From assembly GCA_033239525.1 (NCBI GenBank), contig BSYO01000009.1, forward strand, positions 16,203,299 to 16,267,298: a stretch of 64,000 bases of DNA. Direction: 5' to 3'. Below are positions 1 to 12,400 of this stretch, piece by piece. The position numbers and the translations under genes are program-made. The stretch is from Nepenthes gracilis (taxonomy: Eukaryota; Streptophyta; Magnoliopsida; Caryophyllales; Nepenthaceae). The notes under the pieces are model-generated. The model did no database searches. It saw only the letters and a program-made list of their open reading frames with translations, and had not been told where the DNA came from. Position 1 is the stretch's first letter. Each line of letters starts with the position of its first letter.

Positions 1-884
1 AGAGAATGAACTTTGAAAATTAAATTTTTATTTTAAAAAGGGCAAGTTGTTTTCTGAAATTTAAGCATTTACGTCAACTTATTTTTCTATTCGTGTCAAT
101 TATTAAAAAAATATGAAAAGTATTTTTTCATGCCTTCCAAATACTAAAAATTGAGAAAAATATTTTTTTGATTTTATTTTTGGCAAATAAATGGAGCCTA
201 AATAAATAGTTAAATAAAATGAAAAAATGATTTTAAACTTATAATCTACATTGGCCAAGAATTTGTGAATATTAATTTAATTAATCAAATGGGATATCTC
301 TTTTTTATAAGAAAAGATGTATCATTTATTGATTACTCTTTTATTGCACATGATTCTAACTTTATCAAATAATTACATTCATATATCTAATTGTTAGTTT
401 TATCAAAATATAATGGTACGCGTATGGGAAACTAAGGTATTTCAAATCTTAATTAGTATTTGATCGAAAACAATTAACATTTAAATTTTCAAGCAATTAA
501 AGCTTAAAAGTATAATCTAATCATAATTTTATAATTAAAATGCTCGTGCCTATGGATTTTATGATGTATTTAAATAATACAAAACTGCATAATAAATATA
601 AAATCTTTAAATAATAGCTACAATGATTATACAAAAATAATTGTTCATAATATCTGATATAATTGACTTGTAGGATAAAGTTTTTTTTAACCATATGGCC
701 ATCATATATATTGATAATTGATTACATTAATGCATGTTTAAATTATTAGCTAATAATATAAATAACATTGCCTAATATATGGTAATTTTTTCTTCAAATG
801 CTGCATTTTATAATAATTATACATTTTTACAATTAATTAATATTATGAATTGATATTGATAAATCTTCAGATTTGGATTGTTGT
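1..884. other. AT-rich intergenic DNA, no gene seen
   Basis: Very AT-rich with homopolymer runs. No open frame, RNA gene or recognisable element found on either strand. Confidence 0.6.
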
Positions 885-2240
885 ATTGGTTAGAGTGTTA
901 CTTGATCTTCCACGTCGGGTTGAATTGAAGCCGATCCAGCCCCCATCTCTTCGAACATGAACTCTGCACAGTACAACTAAAAATAAGAGGTCAAAGGATT
1001 ATCGTGACTCACTCCCTGATATATCATCTGACGTTCAAGTTATATATCCTTCTAAAAGAATAAAAAGATGCGATGATATAAGAAGATATATGGATAAATG
1101 TTATGGGGATTGGGTGTTTGGTGCACCTGTCTAGAGGCGGCTTAGAGGTGTGTTGCTTAAGGGGTGGCTTTGAAGATGGATGACTTGGCTCATGTTGAGG
1201 GTGAGATTTTGCATAGAGTGATGCCTCTATCGCAGGATGACTGATTGGTGAATGCAACCGTAGGTGAGTGGCTAATTGGAGGAAGAATGAGACCTCGTGT
1301 ACCAGCGAAAGGAAGGATACCCGCCTGTCTCGTCTTCGTGTGCATAGATAGCTTTCTTTCTTTTTTTTATCTTATAATTTTTCATCTTCTGTGAGCCCAG
1401 AGCCTTTTGGATTCCAAGTCCCACTTTTTCATGGAGGAAATGGCGTATACTTATAGTGAGAGAGCGAGTTGGATCTGCCTTGGGCGCCAAAATTGACAAC
1501 AACTATCTACCACGAATCTTTGAGTTTTTCTTACTACTCTGGAGAGATGCCCTATTTTGGTGGATATTTTGCAAAGATTTGTCGAGTTGATTATGACAAG
1601 CTGTCGTGGCCGCATATGACAATTATCTTCTCAGGGGTGATAGCATGATCAGGAATAATATTCGCTGAGCTATGACTATCAGTTCCATTATGGCAAGGGT
1701 TGCCTGCGGGCCCTCTTTAGGTCGAGCTATTGAGTTGCCGGGTTATCTCTAGGCTGACTAGTTTGGGTTATTGATTGGGCCTGTCACGGTACCTTTTGGG
1801 CTTCGAATTTCATGAAGCTCCGTTGGGTTTCTGTCGGGTCGGTCCATTAGATTACCAAACCCATCAAATATAAAACATTCAACATATAATGGATATTTCT
1901 TTTTCGGTTAGCTACGCAGCTATGGAGCTAGGGGTTTTGCAATGCATAAGGCACAGCTGGTTTTGTAGTTTATTTTTATTCATTTGATTGAGATTCAACG
2001 GATAGAAATTAATCTTAAAAATATTTAAAAGTATAAAATAGTATATTTTTGTTATTTTTTTATAATATTAGTATTTAGATATTTTTATATTTTTAAAAAA
2101 TTAAGTAAAAATACTTATATCATATATTATTTTAATATATTAAATATTATCCATTAAATCCGTGTTGATTCAATAGTGATTTTTGCATAGTAAGGGCTGC
2201 AACACCCTGCACATCACGGCCGCCCTCGTTTGGCAGCTGA
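885..2240. other. GC-richer intergenic block of unknown origin
   Basis: Base composition rises sharply relative to both sides, with CpG-containing stretches and ggcgcc near 1480. Two short minus-strand open frames (1024-1257, 1272-1502) resemble no protein I know. A transposon non-coding segment or LTR is plausible, but no terminal repeats were found. Confidence 0.35.
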
Positions 2241-2919
2241 GTTTTACCCATTATTATTGATCGATAATGTTTTAAACCCAATATGTTTTAATAGCTTAAG
2301 AGTTAGGTCTAAAAACCTGTCACCCATTCTCTCCGAAAAAATTATCCAACTTGACGAAAGTATTATATTGTTTTATCGCATTAATAAATTACTAAAAGAT
2401 ATTTAATCACTATATATTTTAATAGCTAATTAAAATAAGCTTATAATTTAAACGAATTTTGTACCATTTAAAAAATAACTATAATGCAAAATAATACAAA
2501 ACTCTTAATATATTTTTTTAACTTCTCACACGACAAGAGGAATGGCCAAATAGACAGTTTCATTATTTAGAAATGGACATTTGCATAGTGCCATAAGTTC
2601 ACAAAGTTGTGTTCTCCATGATTGGGCTGTGGTTTTGAATTTAATGCTTGGAATTTTTTAATAATCCTTCCTCCCATGCCAAGAGAGGCTTTTTGTTTGT
2701 GTTTTTACTCCTTGGACGATGAGACAGAGAATCGATTGTTCTTTAACTTTTATTAATGAGTAATACTAAATATCTCAATTCTTTATAATTAATTTATAAT
2801 TTTTTATGTAGGGCAATTTTTGTTTTAATTTTTAATGAACCTTGAAAAAAAAAGGGTGTGATTGTAGGTAAATTGATCGCTATAATATAATAAGGCTATA
2901 CATAATTTGGGCAAACGAT

Positions 2920-3120
2920 TCAAGCCCGTATAAAGAATGAACATTTGATCTCGCAACATAAGTTATAATATATAGGCTGAACAGAACTACAAGCAAAGAA
3001 TAGAAAATTATGGGACTCATCACGATGTCGACAAAAGGAGCACACTGAATTGCAAGAGAGAAACTTTATCAACTTGTCAGTTATACTATTGTGCCACATT
3101 CCAAAACCTTCTCTTGACAT
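2920..3120 (-). mobile_element. LINE zinc-binding (zf-RVT-like) C-terminal remnant
   Basis: The minus-strand frame reads a Cys pair (CSFC) followed by DESHNFLFFAC, the CxxC...SHxxLFFxC pattern of the zf-RVT domain that follows reverse transcriptase in plant LINEs. Only 66 residues remain. It probably belongs with the minus-strand LINE remnant near 5690-6260. Confidence 0.5.
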
Positions 3121-5689
3121 TAATTAACATAATTAATTTATTTCATACTAATTATTCATGTTATTAGGTAAAAGTCCCAAAATAATGATGGTTGTAATTT
3201 TTAAGTCAATATTATAACCAACTTAAATAAAATAAATATAATAATTAATTTAACCATAGGACCCGAAATACCATATCGGCATGTGGCTGAAGAATAGATA
3301 GTATCAAAGACGTTAATACATGTGCAAGGAGTTATATTTGAACTATAATCAGAGTTAACTGCATCCATGTTATCATATTTTTTTTTTATACAAAAATCAT
3401 TGTCCAAAATAATATAAATATTATAAACTATTATTTGGAAACTAAATATAATATCATATTCTTATAAAATCCTAAACTAATTTTTCCTCAATCAGCCCCT
3501 CCTTCAACATCCTCACCTATAAGTGCCTCGAGCCTGCCAATTTGAAGGGGGGTTAGTAAAATAAAAGTAAAAATAAGTTAAAAGTTCAATAAGATTTATA
3601 ATTTATATAATTTAACACATAATTTGTGTTATTTGATATATAATGTGCATTAAAATATGTCAAAAGGATAATAAATCAAATTCAAATGTAATGTTCCTTT
3701 TTTGATTCAAAATCAGTTGTACTATGCAAAAACCACGTAATTCTTATAGACTAAGAGTCAATAGAGCTTTATTGACTAAGGAGTAGATAATTAAAACTCG
3801 AATTATATTTATTTTTACACAATCAAAGGGCTATTACTACTATTCAAGATCCGTAAATGGGCCATTATATATATTATCCTATAGATGGGACCGAATATTC
3901 TTTTTACCCGTGGATGATAGGTTCGAACTTCAGTTACCACTATAATACATTAAGGCATGCTATAATATACTACCGCTGATATTCTTATAATGATCAAATG
4001 TATAAACAAATAAAAATTCTACACAATTTTAATAATCTTTATATTTTCTCATTTCAAAAAAAAAAAAAATTCTTGGTTCTTTGATAAATTGTAGAATTTT
4101 TCTTTCAAATTTTAATAGTTTCTTAGCATGTATTATCTAAAATTTATATAGAAATAATTTCTTTTGAACATATAAAAGCCACCTTCTGGAGTTTATAACA
4201 TATGGGCAATTAATATAATTTTTACAGAAAAATTAACAACCATTTTCTTATATTATAATCATGTAGAGAAAATTTAAAGGATTTTTAAACATGTAAAATA
4301 AATTTAAATATGTCGAAACACTTTTAAACATGTAGAATATTGTATACAAATTTAAAGTATGTGAGAGTCAATTCATCATAATTTTAGCACATGCATAAAA
4401 GAAAATTATAAAAATTAGCTAAATAATATAATATACATGGGTTTAAACATAAATTTTATACAATGTTATAGAAAATAAAAGAATTAGTACATATATGTGA
4501 TAAATGAATATTTTAAATATGAAAATATAATATGTATCATCATTTGGACCAATGAATGTTCAAAGAAGTGGAAAGAAATTGATAACAAAATAAAAGAAGG
4601 TTTAGAATGTACTTACCTTAATTCTAAATTTTTAAAAATCTAACTTGCATTGACTTCAAAAGCCCTTCTCTAGCTTCATAACTATTATTCTTTTCTCTTC
4701 TCCCTCAAAATCTGATAGAAAATGACTGAAAATCAGTTGAACATAATTTATATAGCAGACTTGACATACATGCGCGCATTGAGCATGCATTGAGCCCCAC
4801 AGCCAAAGAGGTGCACAACATTTTCTCAAGCCCCGCGTCAAACATTGATATTCTGTTTTAATGTGTTTAAATGTCTCTCAAGTGTGCATCGAACGCGAAT
4901 ACACTGAAAAGTACGCTTGAATTTCGATTAGGCGTTCGTCAGACACGACTTCTCTGGCGAGGACATATACGTGAGCGTGTGGGGTGCCGATCAAATATCC
5001 TTTAGTTCAATATGACCCCGTCCAACATTGACTTTGACCCACGTTAGCTATTCTTCTTTGATCTTAATTTTTTATCTTAACTTAATTAATGAAGATTAAA
5101 TTTTAAAATTCAAAACACATGTCTTACACCTTGTCACTCCCAAATCGCTGCCCACAAGGATGAATCAACCAATTAAGATCCAAAACCAACCAATACCAGA
5201 ATAACCTAAGAACTCTTATGTTGAGAAGTAGAGAGAGTGCTGACATAGAAGTGAGTAACTCATCAAAATTGAAATTCCAAACGTCTTTATTGCTTAATGA
5301 AGAATTTTGATCAAGGGACGTCATATATTTCAAATATTAGGAAAAGAATTGTTACACTTCTTAAGCCAGTACCAAATATTTTGAACAATAATACTATTGA
5401 TGCAAGCAGAGATGAGAAGCATTATAGCTAAAGAATGAATCACATTAAGGAAATGGTCAACAAGGATTCCTAGGGAATGACATCAATTACTCCATCAACG
5501 AGTAGATGCGTTCTCTCTGATATATATAATGAATAAAAACATATGACCTTAAATATGCTAAATTTTTACTAAACTCTAATAAACATATGAGAAATTTTAA
5601 AGGTTCAGATGCATATATTTTTACTTATGTACTTCTAAAATAAGTTAACCTGAATATCATCTATTGAATAAGAGAAAAATTACATATTA
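3121..5689. other. AT-rich intergenic DNA, nothing convincing
   Basis: No supported gene. Open frames are short and without family resemblance. The piece around 5100-5450 may be further decayed LINE sequence, but I could not align it convincingly. Confidence 0.45.
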
Positions 5690-6260
5690 TTCCTAGTAAG
5701 AATAGTCTTATTCCCCGCTCCTAAGTTAGTAAACCCCAACCCCCTCCTTTATAGGAGAGTAAACAATTGATCAAGCAACTTTTGCAAGGGATCCACTGCC
5801 ACTCAACCCATGCCATAATAAGTTTCGAAGGAGGGCTTCCACTTGTTGAGAACTCTATTTGGAAAGAAGAACTTCGAAGCCTAAAACCCATGAATGGATG
5901 AGAGTATACATCTAATTAATTAAACACAGTTCGCAAAAGAAAACAATTTGTTCATCCAAGCATTAAAATCTTGGAGATAATATCAGTAATTTGTTTACAA
6001 ATTACAATCCTAAGATAAGAAAAATTAAAGGAATATCAAGATATTTCATCTAAGAGTGCCAATCCAGTAACCAAGAAGCTTCACAATAGCTTTTTTGGTC
6101 ACATAGATCAACATCTCACTCTTCAAAAGGTTAGGTGTAAGCATCGAAAGACTAGAAAAAAACATGGAGACAATCCTTAATGATAAAGGCCGAGATGAGA
6201 TCCACACTTGAAAATAACATTAAGTCATCTGTAAGAGCCAGCATAGAAGTTGTCGACTAC
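5690..6260 (-). mobile_element. Degenerate LINE reverse transcriptase, minus strand
   Basis: Translating the minus strand in shifting frames gives DDLMLFSSVDLISAFIIKDC (RT catalytic block, FADD-type Asp pair at about 6220), then VEALLRNLLWHGLSGSGSLA-KVA and a KEG-G segment near 5740-5860. That order is the conserved C-terminal half of plant L1-type RT. Several stops and frameshifts make it a fossil. Confidence 0.6.
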
Positions 6261-7899
6261 GTATACTTTTAATGATAAGAAAAACCCTTACTCGTCCCTG
6301 TAAGTCACAAAAACAATGCCATGGAAGACTTCTATGACAATGGAAAACACATGTAGTGATAATGAGTCACCCTATCGAATCTCTTAAGTACATTGAAGAA
6401 ACCTATTAATTAAATATTGATAACAATGGAGAATGACGTGGTAGTGATGTATTGACTTATCCAACTATTGAATATATTCAAAAATCTCATAAATTGCATA
6501 ACCTATAAACGGAAGTCTTTTAATACATAAGTCAATATAAGATCAAAAAAAAAAAAAAAAAGAGGACAAGAAAGAGATTACCAATTCATTAAATTTTACA
6601 TGGGACTTTTGGCATTGGGAGGAATGAGTCATGGGGGGCAAAGTGTTGTTGAGAGCTAGGTAGGACTGATGTTGCCTTTTGGGGAGATTGGTATTGGGCA
6701 CTGTTGGTGCCAAACGGGGTTTGGTCTTCTTTGGAAGCTGTGATTAGTATTTTCCCCATGCTTCCATTTCTCCTTGTTGGGAGCTCATTAAGGCTCTATT
6801 TGGGAGTAATAGGAGCCTTTTACTTTTAATTCAATAGAAGAGCGAGCAAGAGTTTATCGATTATTCTTTTTATTAAGAGTGTTTTATAATATTCTTAAAT
6901 ATAAAAAATTAGAAATTTAATTTTTTCGAATCATCATAAATAAGGATCAATGTGATATTTATCTATTCTATGTGAAATATAATAGTTATAGAAGAATTTT
7001 GTACTTGATTGGATGTGTATTTAGGGCCAAGAGGCTAATATATAGGTACTAAGACTTTGTTCTTATGTAGCAATCTTGTCTTATCAAATATATTTATGTA
7101 ATATCCTTTTTAAGATAGTTAGAAATTTTTTTACCATGTTAGATAGGGTCAAATTTAATTTTTTTGTTGGTCCCACAATGAGTTAATGTGGAATGTCTAT
7201 AATCAAATATTTATGTGTCCTCTTGATTTAATTTTTATTTGGCATTTTAAATTACTCTTGCATCCAAATCGGAGCGAGGACAAATAGGAAACCTAAGGAG
7301 GTTGTCCAGGTCAATTTTCTCTATGAGTTGGTGTTCGAAGTAGGCCGGTACCCAATATAGTCAAATTGATAATTAGTTTAGGTCTAACTTGAAAAAGTTG
7401 GAGAGCTTGAGGCCAACTATAAGCGCAATTCATATATTTTTAGCTGTATCATGGGCAATGTTATATTAAGGGAAATAGCATTTGAGATTAGACACATCAG
7501 GTTTTCTATAGTTTGCAATATAATTGTAAGATTATTTTTTTATAGTTTCAGATATCTTAATGCTAAATGTTAATAAAAATTTAGTTATAACTTAAATAAT
7601 TTTTTTAAATTTATAATTTTATAATTATTATTTTTTTAGTAGAGTTATTTTTCAAATGTAAAAAAAAAAAAAAGACTTAGCATATGTCATTGATGATTTA
7701 TTCTTACCACTTACACTTGTGAAATTAAAATTATAAGATTAAGCGTACTATTTAATGATATTTGTTTTATCTAACACTCGTAACTAAAATATTCAGATAA
7801 ATTAAAAAAATGAGAAATAATCGAAATTTATCGATGTACGAAAATTTAATTATAAAAAATTATATATTGATAGGAGATTCATAACTTCACTTATATTAA
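6261..7899. other. Intergenic DNA upstream of SGR6-like gene
   Basis: No gene found. It has poly(A) runs at 6546-6561 and 7661-7674 and a G-rich stretch at 6600-6830 of unknown origin. It becomes strongly AT-rich toward the promoter. Confidence 0.5.
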
Positions 7900-8072
7900 G
7901 CGGGTTAGTTCCCTTCCTTCTCTCTCTTAATGTGATGGCAAGCATTGGCCAAATAGCTGGCACTTGAATAAAACGCGCCGGCCTTCCATTTACGCCGCGT
8001 CCTCTATTTCTGGCTCGCTCGTGCTCGCCCCGTTCTCGCTCTCTCTGTCTCTCTTCGTGCTTCTATCGTCAA
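7900..8072 (+). promoter_or_regulatory. Probable promoter and 5' UTR of the SGR6-like gene
   Basis: Composition changes here from AT-rich intergenic DNA to a GC-richer, CpG-containing stretch ending in a CT-rich leader (about 8036-8070) directly before the ATG at 8073. A reverse CCAAT box (attgg) lies near 7945 and a weak TATA-like aataaaa near 7967. No transcription start can be fixed from sequence alone. Confidence 0.4.
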
Positions 8073-8112
8073 ATGGCTGCTTCAAGCTCCGGAAGCTCGA
8101 TATCTGCCCCTG
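8073..8112 (+). CDS. SGR6: SGR6-like exon 1
   Basis: Residues 1-13 plus one base, [13 protein letters not shown]. The donor is gtattt and the last codon is split after its first base. Intron 1 is only 90 bp. Confidence 0.9.
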
Positions 8113-11100
8113 GTATTTCCAATCCGAGGAAATCAAATTTCTGGTACTCAGGTTTGCGGAACATTTTCGTTTCTCTGATCTTTTTTTGATTTGCGATTCC
8201 AGAGGCCGTGCAGGTTCTGGTTTTGTTGCTTGCGGATGAATCTTCCATTGTCCGAGAAGCTTCCATGGTTTCGCTCAAGGACATCTCTACTCTGTAAGTC
8301 TCTCTCCCTCTCTCTTGAATAGCTTCCATTGTTCTACCTTTAAATATCATGCAGAATTTTCTCTTTCGAATTTGCAGGAATCCTCTCCTAGTTCTTGATT
8401 GCTGCTCGGCTGTTTCCCGTGGCGGTCGTCGGGTATTTTTATTTTTAATTATGGTTCCGTTCGGTTTTTCAGAGAACATTTGCTTTCGGAAAATAGCATC
8501 TTCCTCTAATTTTCCTTCATTTGGTTGAATTCAGTATATCTTCCCAGACTTTAGTACGATGGAAATTGGTGGTGGTGGGTTGGCAGCGTCTGTGGTTGGA
8601 TAGTGGCGGTGATGGTAGCGGTGATGGTGTTAGGGTGGTAATGATGGTAGTGGCAAGGTGGCGGTAGTGGCGGTGGGGTGTTTGAGGTGGCACTGGGGCG
8701 TCGGTGGTGGCCTTGTTGTGATGGTGACAATAATAGTGGTGATGTTGGTAATTATAGTGGTGATGGTTGGAAATCATCTTCATTCCAATGAAAAAACACA
8801 ATTTGTTTGATTTGATGTAATTTATTTTTCATTGCTTATCTCTTACCAGACAGGCAAAAAATAGGAAAATGTTGACCGAAAATTTTCAATCCAACAAAAT
8901 GGAGCTTTAGCTGCATGTTCCTCACACTGCCTTTACTTCTCTAGGAGTGTAATTATCTTCCTTATAAATTTCAGCGATTTGGAAATATGGCTGGGCTGTT
9001 TCATGTAATGGCGTTTGGCGTGCGTGCATTGGACAAAGATGATGTGGACTCTTCATTTATGGCAAAGCTAGCCAAAATTGCCACAGCTGAGATGATCTCA
9101 TCAAAGGTTCTTTCATGACAAATTTTTCCTCTGACATGAAAATCCTTTGCTCATGATGCTCTTAACTACATCTATGCGCACTTTTTTTTTTTATTTTTTG
9201 TTTTTTCTCAGTTTGGAGTGTTACGTTCCAATTTTTGTACTTGATGCTAAATGGTGCTATGCATTAACGCTTGAGTATGTCTTTGAGTTTTTTGACTCGA
9301 GAAGGAAATTAAAGTTAGTGGACCTTGTTCTCAATCACACTGTATGCCAATGCTCAATTTGTTGGAATCTGGAAGGTCTCATGTGATTGATCCTGGAATA
9401 TGTGGATTATAATTTATTGTGATTTGTTCTGTTCAGAAGTCTTATCTTCTACCAATAAGCTATCAGTTTCTTTTTAACCTTGATGATCACATTCTCGTTT
9501 TCTACTAGATTTATCTATTTCCAGTTGGTTTCCATGAATACCAGTGGTAATATTAGTCAGTCCACTGTTGCCACTTCTATGCAGGGATCATTTCATTTTA
9601 CTCCATTATATTGTTTCTGTAGTTACTACCAAATGGAAACCCAGTTCTTTAGTGCTGAAGGGATAAAGGTTTGTTTATTGGTAGATACTATGAACATGAA
9701 GTGGTGGCTACTATCCTCACCGCAGCTACGTAAATTGGACCTGCCTTGTGTTGCTTATTGCAGGTAATCCCCTGCTTCTACAGAAGCCACATAGGCATTA
9801 GGCAATCAAGCGGGAAAATGGATGAAATTACATGGTGTTATTTTCTTCATTGGCCATAAGGCATGGGGTAATTATGCTTCTATAGCAGACTTATACATCA
9901 GAATTGATTGTAGGCAGAGTTTGAACTAGACTCCTAGTCTGGTGAACGCTAGATGGTTAGGCAAGTCATCTTTTTATGACGAACGGGTTAGGTAAGCTGT
10001 TCATAAGAATGGACATGGATAAAATTTCTGGTAAGTTGTTTGTAAGATGGAGCTGTGATTTCTGGAAAACAACACTATGCATAATTCAAAGTATGAAGAT
10101 AAGAGCTATTCTTTCTTTACTGTAATTCTTGTGAAGCTGCACTGCAGATCATCGTGGTATTCCACGGTAGAACTCAAGAAATTTCTGAAACGTTTTCTTT
10201 ATGTGCTTGATTATGTCTTGGAATTTTCATAAGATATTGGACTTTTTCAGCTTTATGCCGTACTTTGTTGTGAATGTGATGATCGTTGATCATAATTTCC
10301 AGTATGAATACTGCATCCACCACATAACTTGTGATTAATAGTAACCATCAATGTTGTGTTGAGACCTAATTTTATCTTCATATAATTCTTCATGTGATAG
10401 GCATGAAAATTCAAAAGCATTGTGGGCTACCGAACGCTGCTGACTTGACCTGTAACTCGTCCTTTTTCTGTGGGGAAAATAGAAAATACTTCACTACCTA
10501 TCCGAAAGACATAAGAACTTACCTTATCATAAATCATGTTGATTGCATGTCCTTCTTTGTTGTCAGTAATTGTTTCTTTGAAATGATGTAGGAACTCAAT
10601 GCTGACTGGCAAAGGGCCGCTGCAGGGTTACTTGTTTCAATAGGTTCACATTTACCTGATCTAGTAAGTTTATGGATTTGGCTACTAACTGCTTCTGTCA
10701 AGTTGGTATTCTCTCATTGATAATGAAGTAATTACTTTGTATGGTGTGTTGAGTGAAGTAGGTCAAACATGAGAAAATTATCTTCTTTAATGGAGCTAGT
10801 TTTTGGATGTAGGATGGCAGTTTTTTTTTAATCGTTTTGTGCATCTTTGTTAATTATCCATTCTCTACCCATGGGCATCTCTTTATTTTTTATATTGTTT
10901 AGTGGGTGATTTGGGGAAATTACTTCTTAATAGGATGAGACGAAAGAATTTTTCTTTCTGCCTTTTGTCACTTGAGGTTTGAAAATGTTTGCCATTGGCA
11001 TGAGAAGAAAAATTGGCAATGCTTACCTAAATAACATTTGTAAAATGGCTGTATTTGAAAACTAGAGGTCTGAGACCTTGAATATAAACAATTTCAAAGG

Positions 11101-12328
11101 AGCATAATCATTGAATATAAACAATCGTATGGAGTGATTCATAATAAAATTCTTAATAAAAAAACAATCCTCGAAAATTTGTATGATTTAAGAACATTCA
11201 TCAGATGTCATTTGATTGCTCTCCATATTCTTTGCAGCATAAATATCTTGTAAGGTGAGATTAAGTATATAGACTATACAAGGAGTTCAAAAGATGTGAA
11301 GATGAATGAATCAATGTCCCGACACTTGTATAATTCTTTGCATTGTCAGTTATCACTTGAACAACATTGTCGGGACCTATCTCTTCAATGACTTCCTTTA
11401 TCAAATTAAAGATAAATTATTTATCCTTAATATCTCCTGAATAATCAACCTCCTTAAGAAATATAGGACCACCTTTTGTTACAACTATAAAGTTAATCAA
11501 TGGTCTTCTCTGAGAGTCACTGTACCCATCACTCACACATTTTTCCTTTCATGTTCCTTTAATAGGTTGTAATAGCCTTTTAATATTAGCTTTCTTTTGT
11601 TGAAATAATGTAGTTTTTAACATATTATATCCAAGTGACAAATAACCTACAGGTGACTTATTGGCTGCAAATGTATAAGAACTCACATAATATAGGTTCC
11701 TTACTAAATGAAATGGCAAGCTGGCAGAATAAAACATTCTAGCAATCTCAGCATGCAATTGAAGGCGTGCCATACTATTGAAAGCTTTTAAAATAGGATT
11801 AGAAGATGTACCTCCACTTGTATGTCTTTCTCCACTTTAGATCATACCCTCTTAAATTAAAGCTACCCATTAAAGTTTGGATTTGGAAAGATCCTACACT
11901 ACCCGATGATACTTGATTTGGCAAAGAGACCTTTTTTGGTGTATTATTTAATGCTTTTACCTTTGCATTATTTTCTGTTTTTTACATTTTTGCTATATCA
12001 TTTGATGTCATTTTTTTGCAACAATTAATCCCTAAACTTGGTATTTTTAATAAATGAGCATGAACCCTTATGTAGGAACTTTTTTTCTTTTGATGGCAAA
12101 AATTGCATTGCCAGGATATATTTTCGCCTCCTTCATTAAGCTTGTCATATCTTGTAACATACATCAATGAGGATTTATCATTATTTTTTTCATTGCAAGG
12201 TGAAGGTGAACTAGTGCCAATATTAGAAGATGATATATTAATAACCGATTAAAGTAACAAATAAATAATTAATATAATATTTCTTTAAAAAACTAAATAT
12301 ATATACAATAACAATATAATACTATTAC

Positions 12329-12400
<72 letters not shown>

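Noticed and set aside
8069..8479. 136-codon minus-strand open frame over exons 1-3
   Set aside because: It is the antisense shadow of well-supported SGR6 exons with clean splice sites and no family resemblance of its own.
8517..8801. 94-codon His/Pro-rich minus-strand frame
   Set aside because: Produced by the GGT minisatellite in intron 3; low complexity.
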